DNA of 64,000 nt from Monodelphis domestica (Eukaryota > Chordata > Mammalia > Didelphimorphia > Didelphidae), in contig NC_077227.1 in NCBI RefSeq assembly GCF_027887165.1, forward strand, positions 355,064,850 through 355,128,849, given 5' to 3'. The number at the start of each line of letters is the position of its first letter. Position 1 is the first letter of the stretch. The notes below the pieces were generated by a model. The model did no database searches. It was not told the DNA's origin and saw only the letters and a program-made list of their open reading frames with translations. A program made the position numbers and the translations under genes. Below are positions 46,590 to 59,219 of the stretch, one piece after another.

Positions 46590-47130
46590 CATTCCATTGA
46601 TCATGCTCAGGGCTCCTCATTGCCCCCGAGTAGATAATACTTTGCCTGATATTTAAAGTACCCCACAATCTGGCTTAGCCTCAGCTTTGTGGCCTTATTT
46701 TATTTACCTCACTTCCCTCCATCCATGCTTCATTCCAGCCATCTGGACTACTTACTGTTCCTCAGTTTCATCCTGGCTCCTCGTCACTCTATATTTGCAT
46801 CTAGCCTTCTCTGCTTGCAGTGGACTCCTCTCTTTCTCTGCACCTTTTCATCTCTGTATTCTGAAGGTGAATTTTGGCTGTTACTCATCCACAAAACCTC
46901 CCTTGATTCCTTTAGCAGCAAAGTCCCCATCACATCTTTCATGCCTCTTTATTTTATCTCTTTGTACTTCTAATTTTAAAGTAATTTATTTACATTTCTT
47001 ATCTCCTCTATTTACTCTTTGAGGACAGAAATCATAGGATTTTTATCTGGAAAGAACTATAACTATCATCTAGTCCAACCCTTTAATTTTACAGTTGAGA
47101 GAATTGAGGCCCAAAGAATTTAAGTAAATT
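46590..47130 (+). mobile_element. L2 LINE fragment, then a MIR-like 3' piece
   Basis: GCTCAGGGCTCCTCATTGCC, AAGTACCCCACAATCTGGC, AAAACCTCCCTTGATTCC and CTCTTTGAGGACAGAAATC are plus-strand L2 3' text (46590-47035). Its ORFs are by-products. 47040-47130 is a minus-strand MIR-like piece. 47130-47895 is unassigned. Confidence 0.7.
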
Positions 47131-47912
47131 GCACATGGTCTTACTATGCTTAATTCTTTCCTGTCTTTAATTCTAGTAGTTTTTCCACAATATTTCTTCA
47201 AAATGCCATTTTCTCCCCAGCATCCTGGCCATAGTATTTTGCATGTAGTAGGCAATGTTTGAAATAAATTAAGTCTAGTGACAAGTGCCTGACTTCTGAG
47301 GAAAAGTACGGAAGTGAAGGAATAGCACTTGATGTTTCAGAGACCAGTATGTCCCTCCCCTGCTCTCCAGTTCTCATTCCTCAATGTCTTTAATTCAACA
47401 GGCCTACACTTCTTTATCTGTGAAATTCAGTAATCATGTACTATGTCCTATAAACAGCTAGGGTAGTTTTCTTAGAGGTAAAGCTCTGCCATCATTGAGG
47501 TTAGTCCAGTGGGGAAAACACAAGGACCCAAGTAAATGTAATTTCTACCAATTACTGTGTAACAAGTGCAAAGAAGAAATCTAAATGCTTAGAAAGCACC
47601 ATTTTAAAATACATTCTCCTCCGTTTTAAGAAAAGTTTCTTTAAAAGTAATGCCCATCAATAAGAAAAATTCACTGCCTCTACTGGGTTGTTTGATGAAG
47701 ACATTTTAAATAACTAACTAGACATTTGTCAGATTTGGGGACCAGATTATTTGTTTGTACCCTCTGGTAAGATTTGAAAGTTCTGCCTCCAGTTACTGCC
47801 CTTCAAGAGTCTTTGGGCCTTCACTATCATACTTGTGACTTTCCTTATCACAAAATAAATCTCTGTTGGCTATGAAAGTAGACTTTTCTGTCATTAAAAA
47901 TTATATTTGTTA

Positions 47913-49478
47913 GTTCATTTGGAAGAACAAAAGATAAAGGATACCCAGGGAAATAGTGAAAAAAAATACAAAGGAAGGTGGCCTTGCAGCCCTAGATCTC
48001 AAATTATGCTATAAAGCAGTGGTGAGCAAAACAATTTGGTACTGGCTAAGAGACAGAAAGGAGGATCAATGGAATAGACTTGGGGTAAGGGACCTCAGCA
48101 AAACAGTCTATGACAAACCCAAAGAGACCAGCTTTGGGGACAAAAATACACTATTTGACAGAAACTGCTGGGAAAATAGGAAGACAGTGTGGGAGAAATT
48201 TGGTTTGGATCAACACCTCACACCCTACACCAAGATAAACTCAGAATGGGTGAGTGACTTGAACATAAAGAAGGAAACTGTAAGTAGGTAGTAAGTAGGT
48301 GAACACGGAATAGTATACATGTCAGGTCTTTGGGAAGGGAAAGATTTTAAAACCAAGCAAGACTTAGAAAGAGCCACAAAATGTAAAATCAATAATTTCG
48401 ACTACATCAAATTAAAAAGGTTTTGTACAAACAAAACCAATGTAACCAAAATCAGAAGGGAAACAACAAATTGGGAAACAGTATTCATAACAAAAACCTC
48501 TGACAAAGGTTTAATTACTCAAATTTACAAAGAGCTAAACCAATTGTACAAAAAATCAAGCCATTCTCCAATTGATAAATGGGCAAGGGATATGAACATG
48601 CAGTTTTCAGCGAAAGAAATCAAAACCATTAATAAGCACATGAAAAAGTGTTCTAAATCTCTTATAATCAGAGAGATGCAAATCAAAACAACTCTGAGGT
48701 ATCACCTCAAACCTAGCAGATTGGCTAACATGACAGCTGTGGAAAGCAATGAATGCTGGAGGGGATATGGTAAAATTGGGACATTAATTCATTGCTGGTG
48801 GAGTTATGAATTGATCCAACCATTCTGGAGGGCAATTTGGAACTATGCCCAAAGGGCAATAAAAGACTGCCCTTTAATCCAGCCATAGCACTGCTGGGTT
48901 TGTACCCCAAAAAGATAATAAGGAAAAAGACTTGTACAAGAATATTCATACCTGCGCTCTTTGTGGTGGCAAAAAATTGGAAAATGAGGTGATGCCCTTC
49001 AGTTGGGGAATGGCTGAACAAACTGTGGTATATGTTGGTGATGGAATACTATTGTGCTCAAAGGAATAATAAAGTGGAGGAATTCCATGGAGACTGGAAC
49101 AACCTCCAGGAAGTGATGCAGAGCGAGAGGAGCAGAAGCAGGAGATCTTTATACACAGAGACTGATACACTGTGGTACAATCGAATGTAATGGACTCCTC
49201 CATTAGTGGTAATGCATTGATCTTGAACAACCTGGAGGGATACAGGAGAAAAAAAACACTATCCACATTTAGAGGAAAAACTGCGAGTGAAACACCAAAG
49301 AAAAACAACTGCTCACGTCCAACAACATGGAAATGGGTTCTGATCAAGGACACATGCAATACCCAATGGAATTGTGCATAGGCTATGGGGAGGGGTAGGA
49401 GAGGGAGGAATAGAAAATGATTTTTGTAACCAAGGAATAATGTTTGAAATTGACCAAATTAAAAAAAATAAATAGGAA
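47913..49478 (+). mobile_element. 5'-truncated L1 in GALNT10 intron 1, sense strand
   Basis: Carries the last third of ORF2 and the 3' UTR. Two frames, 47956-48291 and 48319-48888, show L1 ORF2 text such as LDLKLCYKAVVSKTIWYWL and SLIIREMQIKTTLRYHL and end in the Cys-rich tail region (ECWRGYGKIGTLIHCWWSY). The frame breaks near 48291 and after 48888. Target duplication: AAAAATTATATTTGTTA (47896-47912) and AAAAATTGTATTTGTTA (49479-49495), one mismatch. Confidence 0.95.
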
Positions 49479-49689
49479 AAAAATTGTATTTGTTAAAAAT
49501 AATTAACAAGTGTTTAGTACAACATTCCTGTTCCATCACACCTTTCTGTTGCACCCTAAGCTTATCCTCCTCCTATTCCCATTTTGCCTATTCCCCTATT
49601 CCCCTATTGCCATCCTTAAGCCCACCTCCCTGCCTTGCTGTTTTCAACATGGTGTTCAGTAGTAAATTTCAACAGAATGGATCATAGCT

Positions 49690-49870
49690 TTTGAGATGGA
49701 GATGGAAAGGAACCAGAGAAATCATTTAGTTCACCTCTTATTTGAAAGAGAAAGGACCTGAGCCCCAGAGCTTGGAAATCAGTAGGCCAAAGTCCTCCAA
49801 GTAGTAAGTAGGAGGTCCAGGATTTTAGTTAGGCACTTTGAGCTCCAGGTCCAATGTGGTTTGTTTCTTT
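49690..49870 (-). mobile_element. MIR-like SINE
   Basis: GGAACCAGAGAAATCATTTAG, GAGCCCCAGAGCTTGG and GTAGGAGGTCCAGGATTTTAG in minus order. 49500-49690 and 49870-50225 are unassigned. Confidence 0.55.
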
Positions 49871-50227
49871 CCCTCCCACTTTACTATGGGAGTTTTTTCC
49901 CTGTGATTTGGAAGCAATGTTCAGAGTCACATAACTTGGTCAGTAACCAAAAAGATGACTAGACTTTGTGTTCCATTAGGACAGAAAAACCTTTAGTTTT
50001 TTTTAAACTGAATTAAGTATAGTCTATATAACCCCCCACTCCCAACCCCCAACTAGATTTATCTAAAATTTGAGTATAATTTATGGTGTTTTGAAAAGTG
50101 TGCCTGTATTGTTTTTTTTTCCTTTCAGAGATATCTCATTTTAAGAATGCAGCCTTTATTCAGACAGATTTACTACTGTGCCTGCAAGACCAGAAAGTAA
50201 AATCTAGACTTAGATATTTCTGTTTTC

Positions 50228-50500
50228 ACTGGGGACAGCTAGATGGCATGATAGAGCTCCAGGACTGGAGTCAGGAATGTCTGAGTTCAAATTTGGCCTT
50301 AGATACTTATTAGTTGTGTGACATTTGATCCCAGTTCTACCACCTATTGTGTGGCCATGGGCAAATATGTAATTTATGTAATGTAACTTATGGGCCTCGG
50401 TTTCTTTATACAATGATGAGATTTTAAGAATTGCTTTCTAAAATTACCTTTTTTGCTTTGACATTCTATTTTCTAAGGTCTCTTCTAGTACTCATTTTCT
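50228..50500 (+). mobile_element. Two joined MIR/MAR-like SINE pieces
   Basis: GGACAGCTAGATGGCATGATAG head with GAGTTCAAATTTGGCC (50228-50320), then a second head-less copy GATCCCAGTTCTACCACC … CCTCGGTTTCTTTATAC … AAGGTCTCTTCTAGTAC. Confidence 0.7.
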
Positions 50501-50559
50501 TCTAAGTTATAACTTCACTAGAAAATATTTGAGTACTTCAAATCAGGGGTGTAATAGAT

Positions 50560-51060
50560 TACCCAGTGACTTTAATATTCATGTAACAGGAGTTCCTCTC
50601 CTCTTTTTTGGATTTTACATTATTCTTAGAACATTAGGAAATCGATGTAAGGATTTTATTTAAACCACATTTGCCTTAGTGGTGGCAAGAGCCTGACCCA
50701 TCAGAAAATTAAGTAATCAGGCACCACATAAATAGTCTTGGATTGATTACCCTAAACTGTTTCCACATAATGGCTAGGAACATTTAGACAGCTAATCACT
50801 AGAATGTTTGCATGCTCAGGTGAAACATGATGCGTTAGGAAAAGTATTATTGATCAGCTAAAGGGGATTGGCTTGGCTGAATCCTCTTCATGCTGAGGTT
50901 GGAATTTTGGAGAGAGGCATTAGTTTTCATGGTAACATAAGTTGGAGGTGCATATTAAAGTCAGTGTTTGTGTTCTTATTTGTATAAGTCTTAGTTGTAT
51001 AACAAGTGTTGAAGAGACAGTAAATTAATACTGTGTGGAAGGTGGGAAAAGGCATGCTCA
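50560..51060. other. Repeat-free intronic stretch
   Basis: No SINE, LINE or LTR landmark found over about 500 bp, which is rare in this window. It contains FOX-like TGTTTGC (50807) and homeodomain-like CTAATCACTAG nearby. It might be conserved non-coding DNA; this is only a candidate. Confidence 0.3.
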
Positions 51061-51274
51061 GACACTAATGCCATGTGGGAGAGGATTTTTCTTCTGCGAC
51101 AGGATAACTGCAATCCTAGGAATTATAACCATAGAAATTAGAAGTAACCAATATGTCCCATCATTGTCTCCCTCTTTCAAAAAGAAAAAATAAGTTCCAT
51201 TTAAAAAATAAGTATCACAGAATATTAAGAGGGATTTCAAAATATAGACTGGTGGTACACAGAGCAAGGGATGT

Positions 51275-52000
51275 GAGAAATGGAATTACACTTAGCGATC
51301 ACCTAGTCCAACCCTTTCATTTTACAGATGAGGAAACCAAGACTCAGGAAACAGAGGACCAGATGATGCCCAGTTAAGGAGAGAAGAAGTTAAGAATAAA
51401 TTCCTTTTTTCTGAGTCTTAGCCTAATGTGGCCATCTGTCTGCCTCTTTAACTCTTTTCATTCCCACCTCCACTACCCAATAGTTGTATATGTCTTTGTT
51501 TTGTTACTTAGACAGTAATAATTCATTGAAGATTCTCTAAGGTTGAATGCAGTATTAACAAAAAGCTACCATAAGATTAGTTCCTACTTTGTAATACAGC
51601 TTATGTTTTATAATTCATGACCTTTTAGCTTGGTGAAGCAACCTATTGATATTTTTCCAAGACAGAGTGAACTAAATAATTCAGCTTGCTTTGATCAGTT
51701 GTTCTTCTCTTTCTCTTTACCTTTAAATGACTTCACTTTGGTGTCCTCTGTTGCATACCAGTAAATGAAATAACAACCCATTTTTCTATTTGGAAAACAA
51801 GTGAAAATTTTAAGCGTAAAAGGCAAAATCTCTTCAAATTTCACAAAAGATAGTAGCTTCCATTTCTGTAGAGCTTTACCATTTACAAAGTACTTCCCTT
51901 ATAAGAACTCTCTAAAGGTACAAAAAGTTACATGTGGAAAAATCAGGGATTCAAAAGGTAAAGTGACTTAGAAGAAGTATTTGATTCTAATCCAGGTCTT
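51275..52000 (-). mobile_element. MIR-like SINE fragments with unassigned spacer
   Basis: CTAGTCCAACCCTTTCATTTTACAG-type text at 51302-51370 and GAGCTTTACCATTTACAAAG at 51870-51990 are minus-strand MIR 3' parts. 51380-51840 shows nothing recognisable. Confidence 0.5.
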
Positions 52001-52229
52001 TAGGGGATCTTGACAGGCTAGAACAATGGGCCAGATATAATAAGTTGAAATTTAATAGGGATATATGTCAATCCCTACACTTTAATTTTTAAAAATCTCT
52101 ATTACAAGTGCAAAATTAGGAGAGGCTAGATAACTTTGTGTGAAAAAAATCTAGAAATTCATTGGACTCACTATTTGCCAGTAGCATGAAAGAACAAAAG
52201 AAATTCTAAGTAAGTATGATTACAATGGG

Positions 52230-52990
52230 GGTGAAAATTAGTGCAGAGATTGTAGAGGTAACAGGATATTCTGAGTGTGAGGTGCGCAGAGACATCCAGG
52301 TAGAGATGTCTTTCCAGAAATTGAAAAAATATGGGATAGGAGCTCTGAGGAGATGATACATTGTTAATACAAATTTGGGAGTCTTCCCAGTAAAAGTGAT
52401 CATTGAAACCATGGCAGTGCATGAAATCAAGGGAGAAAGTGAAGAAAGGTAAATGAAGTTCAAGGACAAAACCTTTAGAGGATGCCTATATTTGAGGGGT
52501 AAGGAGAAAAGAAAAATTTGCAAAGGAATCAGACCAGTTGTGAGAGAATTTCTATAGTAACCAGAAAACCATAGGGGCCTCAAAGATAGCTGGGGAAATT
52601 AAAACTCCACCCCTTTCAGCTATTCATTTATTTATTGTTGTCGCATGAAATCTATGTGGTATTTTGGAAAATTAAGACCACCTACAGACATGTTAGCTTG
52701 GGGAAGATGATACTTCTTTCTTGATGGGGACCTGCCTGGGTGTGGGAGATATTTAGGAAGGTTGCCTTCCTGGAGGAGATGATACTTGAGTTGGACCTTG
52801 TAAGAAAGGATAAACTATGTTTTGATTATTGTCACATCAGAAAGTTGGAAGACACCTGATAATCCATCTTATTTTTAACCCATACCTGAAAGAAAAGCCC
52901 CTAGAGAGGTTATTAAGCTTTTACTTAAAGACCTCCAGGAAGGGTCTTTTCCCCTACCTTCTGGATACCATGTCTGAGGCTTCTTGCCTC
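52230..52990 (-). mobile_element. L2 LINE fragments and a MIR-like piece
   Basis: AGACATCCAGGTAGAGATGTC and AACCATGGCAGTGCATGAAATC (52240-52590) correspond to the reversed RT region of L2. GGAGGAGATGATACTTGAG (52775) is another L2 3' scrap. 52850-52990 resembles a minus-strand MIR end. Confidence 0.5.
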
Positions 52991-53059
52991 TAGATTGTGT
53001 TACCTTTTTTTTCTAGGTAACACAAATCACATGTTGCACCATTAATTCATGTTGAGTTT

Positions 53060-53773
53060 TGTAAGGGTTAAATTTAATGGTTGGACTTAAATTATATGAA
53101 ATAATGTGGTTGCCGAAATTATATCTCAAGTCAGAAGTTTATTTACCAAAACAGAGGGGAAACAATAGAGTAGAGAAATGTGGAAGAGGTTAGAGAAAAT
53201 ACCTATACTAGTCCTCAGCAAGGAGGGCTGGCAGTGAGTAACCACTAGATCTCCTCCAAGATGGAAGCTAGTCTCTTAAGAAACTAGAAAGGGAGTCAGC
53301 CTTTTCATTCACCCAAGGAAGTAGTCCAGGAGTCAGAGTCTAAGTTGAAGTCACGATCCACTCCAAAATAATCTCCAGGAAACACTCTCCATGAGACTCA
53401 ATTTCACAAGACTGCCGCAGCTGAAGGATTTCATGGCTTTCATGGTGGTTTCTGTCCCTGACCCTTTCCATAGGGGCCAATCACAGTTTCCAAATTGTAC
53501 AGCAGTGCCCAGGGGCAGTGTCTGTGGGATTGACTTCTTACCTCCAAAGGTATTAACTCTCCTCCTAGGATTCACTTTTCTGAGTTGTCACCCAGTTTGA
53601 TTTAATCAAAAGGTAGACAAAGGAGAGCCAATCCTGTCTTCATAATCTAGTGAGGTACTTAAATTAGTGTTAACCAAGGTTTTAACTCTAACCTAGGCAA
53701 AGAGACTAAAGGATTCCCATTTCACAAATGTAAACTCAGAAAAGACAAAGAAAACCAAGAATTTCCTTTCACA
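53060..53773 (-). mobile_element. Solo LTR-like element in intron 1
   Basis: It starts TGTAAGGGTTAAATTTAATGG, related to the start of the element at 12397. AGTTTATTTACC at about 53138 would be a minus-strand AATAAA signal in an R/U5 position. The likely end is CTTTCACA near 53773, giving TG...CA. The ORFs at 53351-53600 on both strands lie inside it and are not recognised. Confidence 0.5.
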
Positions 53774-53839
53774 GTTTGCAGTCCATTAAAACATCTCATG
53801 TCTTTAACAAATAAATGGCATTCTACCCATGTCTTTGCC

Positions 53840-54600
53840 CTCTTGCATTTGTGAAGTTGATTGTTTTTAACTCAAGAATAAGATTTTATATTTATCCCTA
53901 TTAAAGTTTATGTTATTGGATTTGGATCAACAGTCTATTGAAAGCTTTATAAATTCTACCTTTGTTACTCAGTGTGTTAAAGATTCCTCTGCTAGTTTTG
54001 TTTTGTCTTCAGATTTGAGAAGTATGGCGTCTATTCCTTTATTGGAGTCTTTGATTAAAACAAAATTATCCCAGGCCCAAGCACAGATCCTGGGACACTT
54101 TGCCAGAGATTTTCCTCTAGGTTGACATCAAACCATTAGTGACTGACTGCACTGGTTCTGGTCATTCAAATAGGTCCAAATCCATATAATCTAGCCACAT
54201 GTCTTTATCCTGTTTATTAAAATGGAATGGGAGATTTAGTCAAATACTCTGCTAAAATTCATTATTCCTTTTATCTGCTAGTCATATAGTCCTGTTAGAA
54301 AAAGTAAGTGAGATTTCTCTGTAATGATCTGTTGATGAAGTGTGATGGCTTTTGTGATAACCACTTCCCTTTTTAAAGGTTCATTAATAATTTCTTTGAG
54401 ATTTTGCCAGAAATAGAAATAAAACGTTTACTGGTTTGCTGCCTTATAACTTGAAAATTCTATTCTCTTGCCTTTTTAAAAAATGAGGACATAAGTCTTT
54501 CTGTGGTCCTGAAAACCCTCTTCTATTCCCTAGGATCTTTCAGTTCCCTGACAGCTCTAAGCAGTCAAATCCATCACGTTTTTTCTTATGTGATCACAGA
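53840..54600 (-). mobile_element. CR1/L3 LINE fragment
   Basis: CAAGCACAGATCCTGGGACAC, GGTTGACATCAAACCATTAG, TGATAACCACTTCCCTTTT and TGAGATTTTGCCAGAAATAG follow the minus-strand CR1/L3 body. It overlaps the segment of the family present at 23300-24300. Confidence 0.7.
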
Positions 54601-54714
54601 GTGTTTATTGTCTGTATAATCAAACTTAAGTATTCTAAATTTAGCATTGTAGTTGTCAAAAGCATCTGACTCTTAATTGTTTCAACATTTGATTATTGAG
54701 ATATCAGTTTATAG

Positions 54715-54880
54715 GATTATAGATTTAAAGTTGAAAGGGTGATCTAGTCTAGCCCTTTGATATTATACATGGGGAAATTCAGACCTAGAGAGGTTAAACA
54801 GTTTGTCTGTGGTCACCACAGGTAGTAAATGGCAAAGCCAGGATCTAAGTTCAGGCCTAGTGATTCCATATGCAACATTC
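54715..54880 (-). mobile_element. MIR-like SINE
   Basis: GGTGATCTAGTCTAGCCC, CCTAGAGAGGTTAAACAG and GGATCTAAGTTCAGGCC in minus order. Confidence 0.65.
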
Positions 54881-54889
54881 TTTGAAAAC

Positions 54890-55670
54890 ATGCTCCAAAC
54901 CGCTATTCATAAAAGAAATGCAAATTGAAACATTTCTGAGGTTTCACTTCTCACTATACAAGTTTATCCAGATCGCATAAAATGGAAACAGTCAGGGTTG
55001 GAAGGAATGTGGGAGCCTATCAGTAATCCCACTACTGGGCATATACTACAGGAAAGGTAAAAGCAAAGGTTTGCTATATGCCAGAACAAGAATCTTTGGG
55101 GTAGCAAAGAATTGAAAACAAATTATTGAATGGATGAAAATATCAAGACATCATCACAATCACTAACATTTATATAATTTTTCTTAAAAGAGAAAAAAAG
55201 GACCTGTATGTAAGTATATAGCAGCTATTTTTGTCATGACAAAGGATTGGAAATTAGGTGGGGCTAGGAGTGATATCCATCAATTGGGGAATGGCTAAAC
55301 AAATATTTGTATATGAGTAATGGAATATTATCGTGCCTAAACAAATATTTGTATATGAGTAATGGAATATTATCATGCCTTTAGAAATTACAAAAGGGAT
55401 AGTTTTAAACAAATTTGGGAAAATTTGTATGAACTGATGAAGAACAGAAGCTAGAAAACAATTTATACAGTAACAATGCAAAAAAAACCTCAAAAAACTT
55501 TAAAGGAGAAGGGAAGAAGCTATTTCAAATGATGAAGTATACTATCCAACTCTTAACGGAGGGATCATAAACTCAAGGTACAGAAAGTAATTGTATTTTC
55601 CCAACATGGCCAGTATGGGGATTCATTTTGCTTGACAATAAAAGAAATATTTGATATTTCATTTTTCTTT
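54890..55670 (+). mobile_element. Old L1/HAL1-like 3' region
   Basis: AAAAGAAATGCAAATTGAAAC, ATCCATCAATTGGGGAATGGC and GTAATGGAATATTATCGTGCC are diverged forms of L1 ORF2-tail text; the spacing is wider than normal, with a second insertion-like stretch at 55110-55230. No frame survives. Confidence 0.65.
55295..55378. repeat. 42-bp tandem duplication inside the L1-like region
   Basis: Copies 55295-55336 and 55337-55378 are identical except for one G/A difference (TATCGTGC versus TATCATGC). The unit is a multiple of three but no frame is open. Confidence 0.93.
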
Positions 55671-55689
55671 GTTTCATTTGGGGAGGAAA

Positions 55690-58040
55690 AAGTTTAAAGG
55701 AGAGAGGACAAACTAGCAATAGTTACCAAAAAAGGGGTCATGGGAGCGTTTTAATAAATGCACAAAAGAGAACAGAAGAAAGGCCAGAAAGCAGACAAAA
55801 CAAGAGAATTTTGAAAATAGCATGTTAAATGTGTTGGAGAGTGAAGTGAAGTGTATGTTGTACAGATTCAAAACTACATAAATGATCCTCATTTTCTACT
55901 CTTTGTATGGAAATAGTCATATTTGATGTTTAGGCTCAGAGTAGAAACTTTAAAAATAATAAAGGTTTGTTGACTTCTTTAAAAACAAAGAGGAAAAGGT
56001 CCTAGAGAACAGATGGTAAAACATAACTCTTCTTTAATAGCAGAAAGGTGGAAAATTACTAGGACAGAATATTGTATACATTTTTAGATGCAATCAATTT
56101 ATCAGATATTTTGCTTAATTTTTGTCATAAAAGAGGGATCATCACTGAGTGAGTTGTGTTGGAGTAACTAATATAAGGACAAAAGGCATGAAATATGTGT
56201 ATATATTTTATATGTGTATATAACATATACATTTAAGTCCAGCACTCTTTCCATTGTTCTAGTCTTAGTGTCTTGGCATAGCTGAATTATGTTTCAGTTT
56301 TCCTTTCCACAATTATAATAAGAGGAAACTTAAACCATAGCCCTTTCAACTGGATCTCTTATATCTTCCTTTGTTCCAAGAATAATTTAAGAGTTTGGAA
56401 AGATGGAAATCTACATTTTGGGAAGAGTCATTAACAAAGTAATGTCCATTGATGGAACCAGGGACAACCAACATATCTTAATTTTGCATTTATCTTATAA
56501 ACTGGATAATCATGGAAGCAAAGAATATAAGATCTACACAGGACCTCAGGACAGACTTTTTTTTTTAACTTAGAGCTTAAAAGAATCTTAAATCATAGGA
56601 TATTCAAATATAGAACTATAGGGCTAGGAAAAAATACCCTTAGAACATTGAATGACAGAGCTGAAAGGAACATTAGAGATCATTTTGTCCCACCTCCTTA
56701 TCTTACAGAGAAATAAACTGAGCCCAGAGAGGCTAAGTGATTTGCACTTGCCCATGATCACATAGCATCCTGCCTTTGCTCTGAATTGGCATTCTCATAT
56801 GTCTTAGCATTGTTTATTTCTTTTCTGTACAAGTTATTTGTTGTCAAAATATTAACTGCACAAGAAGTCCCAATTATTTTCTCTCTAAGAATAGGTATTA
56901 ATAAAGCCAAGAAACTCCCATGTTTCATTTTCTTATTTTTGTAATTATTTCTTGAGTGTATGAGTTATCCTGCTTAATATACTGAGGCCTATTTTTATCA
57001 CTAGAGATGTTGAAAGTAAAACTGACAGACCATATTTATCATTGCTGATAGTACTCAGCGACACTACTTCTTTTTGCAGCACACCAGAGGAAATACTCCA
57101 TGTGTGAACTTGTGTTCACAATTAATTGGACCAGCCTAGAAGGGTAGAATGGGAAACAAAAAAGTACACATTCATTTACATTTTTCACATAAAAAGTACG
57201 TCTAACACAGAAACTGTTCAACCTACTTTCACACAATTTTTATTCTAAAAACCATCCTGTGAAGTAAGTAGTAGAGAGATTATTTGCCTCTTCTTGAAAA
57301 TGAAGAAACTAAAACCAGAGTCAAATCAACAAACATTTATCAGTAGCCACTGTAAAAGTATTGAGGCTACAAAGGAAGATTAAAAGATCCTGCCCTCAAG
57401 GAGCTCACAGTCTAAAGGAGGACCTTAAAATTTAATGGCCCAGAAAGTGAGTCACATGGGTAGTGGACTTTTCTAGTACCATATAGTGAAAGTGATAGAG
57501 ATAAAAAATGGAAATGGCCTGACTTACTTGGGTTAATGCAATTAAAGTAGAGGAAATGTAAATGTTAGTTCCATTCTTTGTGATAGGGAAAACTTTGGGC
57601 CAAAGCAAAGAGGGATACCCCAAGAGTGGAAATTTAAAGAGCTTTATATTTATAATAAAGACAAATATTAGTGCCACATCTTTGCCAATCCAGCATTTTA
57701 TGGGGATATCAGTTCATGTCTCCTCAAATGTGGTTTTGAGGAAATAGGGGCTTAGGCTGGAAAATGAAACTTAATTTGTTTGAATTGAAACTTAGATAAC
57801 ATGGTCTGACTTCTTCCTACATTAGCTCCATTTTGTAGCTGTGTGAGAACACCATTTTATAAGTTCCTGATCTTCACAGTTTTATTAAAGTATTCAAGTA
57901 CATTATTCATAAATATATTCTCTAATTTTTCTTTTTTTTGCCTTTCTTTGTATTTCTGGTGTTTAGTACAGGGCCTGACAGATAGTTGGTGTTTAATAAA
58001 TACTTATTGATTTAATAAACATTTTTTCCTATGTTGTTTG
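55690..58040. other. Mostly unassigned intronic DNA
   Basis: A MIR-like SINE lies at 56640-56780 on the minus strand (CTGAAAGGAACATTAGAGATC … AACTGAGCCCAGAGAGGC), an L2/MIR 3' scrap at 57300-57430 (CCTCAAGGAGCTCACAGTC) and an L2 tail at 57955-58015 (GTTTAATAAATACTTATTG). The rest shows no landmark. Confidence 0.5.
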
Positions 58041-58044
58041 GGGA

Positions 58045-58890
58045 ATGAAATTTGATTCATTATGCATTCACTAAATGCCTACTATGAAAAATATAAAATG
58101 CCTATCCTGGGAGTACAAAAATGAAAAATAAAACAATCCCTGTCTTCAATGAGTATATAATCCGTGGAGGGAGGGATGGCAGGATGTGGCATATACACAG
58201 CTAAGTAATAGAAAATTGAGAAGATTTCATGGAAGAGGTGATATTTGAGTTGAATATTGATAAGAAGACATGAGGAAAATATGCAGTTTTACCAGGTAGG
58301 GTAGAGGTGATAGGATGAGCTAAGTAATTTGCCTTGGTTGGAATATAGTATATGTAAAGGTGAAAAATGTGATATAAGACTGGAAAAGTATATTATAGCC
58401 AGGTTGTGGAGTACATTAAATGTCAGGCTCTAAATTCAGTTTTTCTAGAGGCAGTAGAAGAGAGAGAATTATTGAATGCTTTTGAGCAGGGGAGCAATGT
58501 GGTCAGACATTTAAAGATAATTTTTTAGTTGTGATATTGAGAGAGAAGAAAGAGGGGAAATGGAGAAATGAGTTATTGGAGTTTCACAGTAGTCCCAGCA
58601 AGAAGTGATGAGATTCAGACCTAGAATGGTGGTAGTACTGGTGGAAAGAAATTATATTTGAGAATTGTTTTACCCATAGTATCAAGAGGTTTGGTAAATG
58701 AGTAGGTGTGGGAGAAGAAAAAGTGGAAAATAATTTTGGGGGCTGAGTGTGAGTAATTTGGAAGAATCATGCTGTGTGCGATCCACAGAAATAAAGAAAC
58801 TAGGAGAAGATGCTTATGAACAGTTTCAAGCTAGTAAATTCGAGATGTTCGATGTTCAGTATGTAGTTAGAGATGAAGGATTAAATACCG
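58045..58890 (-). mobile_element. L2 LINE 3' part
   Basis: 3' terminus near 58055 (ATTATGCATTCACTAAATGCC), then CATGGAAGAGGTGATATTTG, ATTAAATGTCAGGCTCTAAA, GAGCAGGGGAGCAATGTGG and AATAAAGAAACTAGGAG: continuous minus-strand L2. Confidence 0.78.
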
Positions 58891-58989
58891 TCCTAATTTC
58901 CCCTAAACTCTGATCCCACATTGCTAATACATGCTGAACATCTCCACTTGAATTTCCTAATGGAATGTTAAACTCAGTATGTGACAGAG

Positions 58990-59150
58990 TAGTAAGGGTG
59001 CTAGATTTGAAGTTGGAGAATTTAGTTTTGAATCCTGTCTCTGGCACTTAACTGCAAGTGTGATAGTTGGCAAGTCACTTAACCACTCTAGACCACATTT
59101 GTAAAATGAAGGGTTACCTCTACAAGTTCTGGTATCTCTAAATCTATGAA
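58990..59150 (+). mobile_element. MIR-like SINE
   Basis: GGTGCTAGATTTGAAGTTGG, GGCAAGTCACTTAACCAC and CATTTGTAAAATGAAGGG in plus order, head truncated. Confidence 0.7.
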
Positions 59151-59219
59151 CCTATGAGCAAAAGAGAACCCCTCCCCCCCACCAAAAAACCCCCAACCTT
59201 ATCCCTCCTATACATTTTT

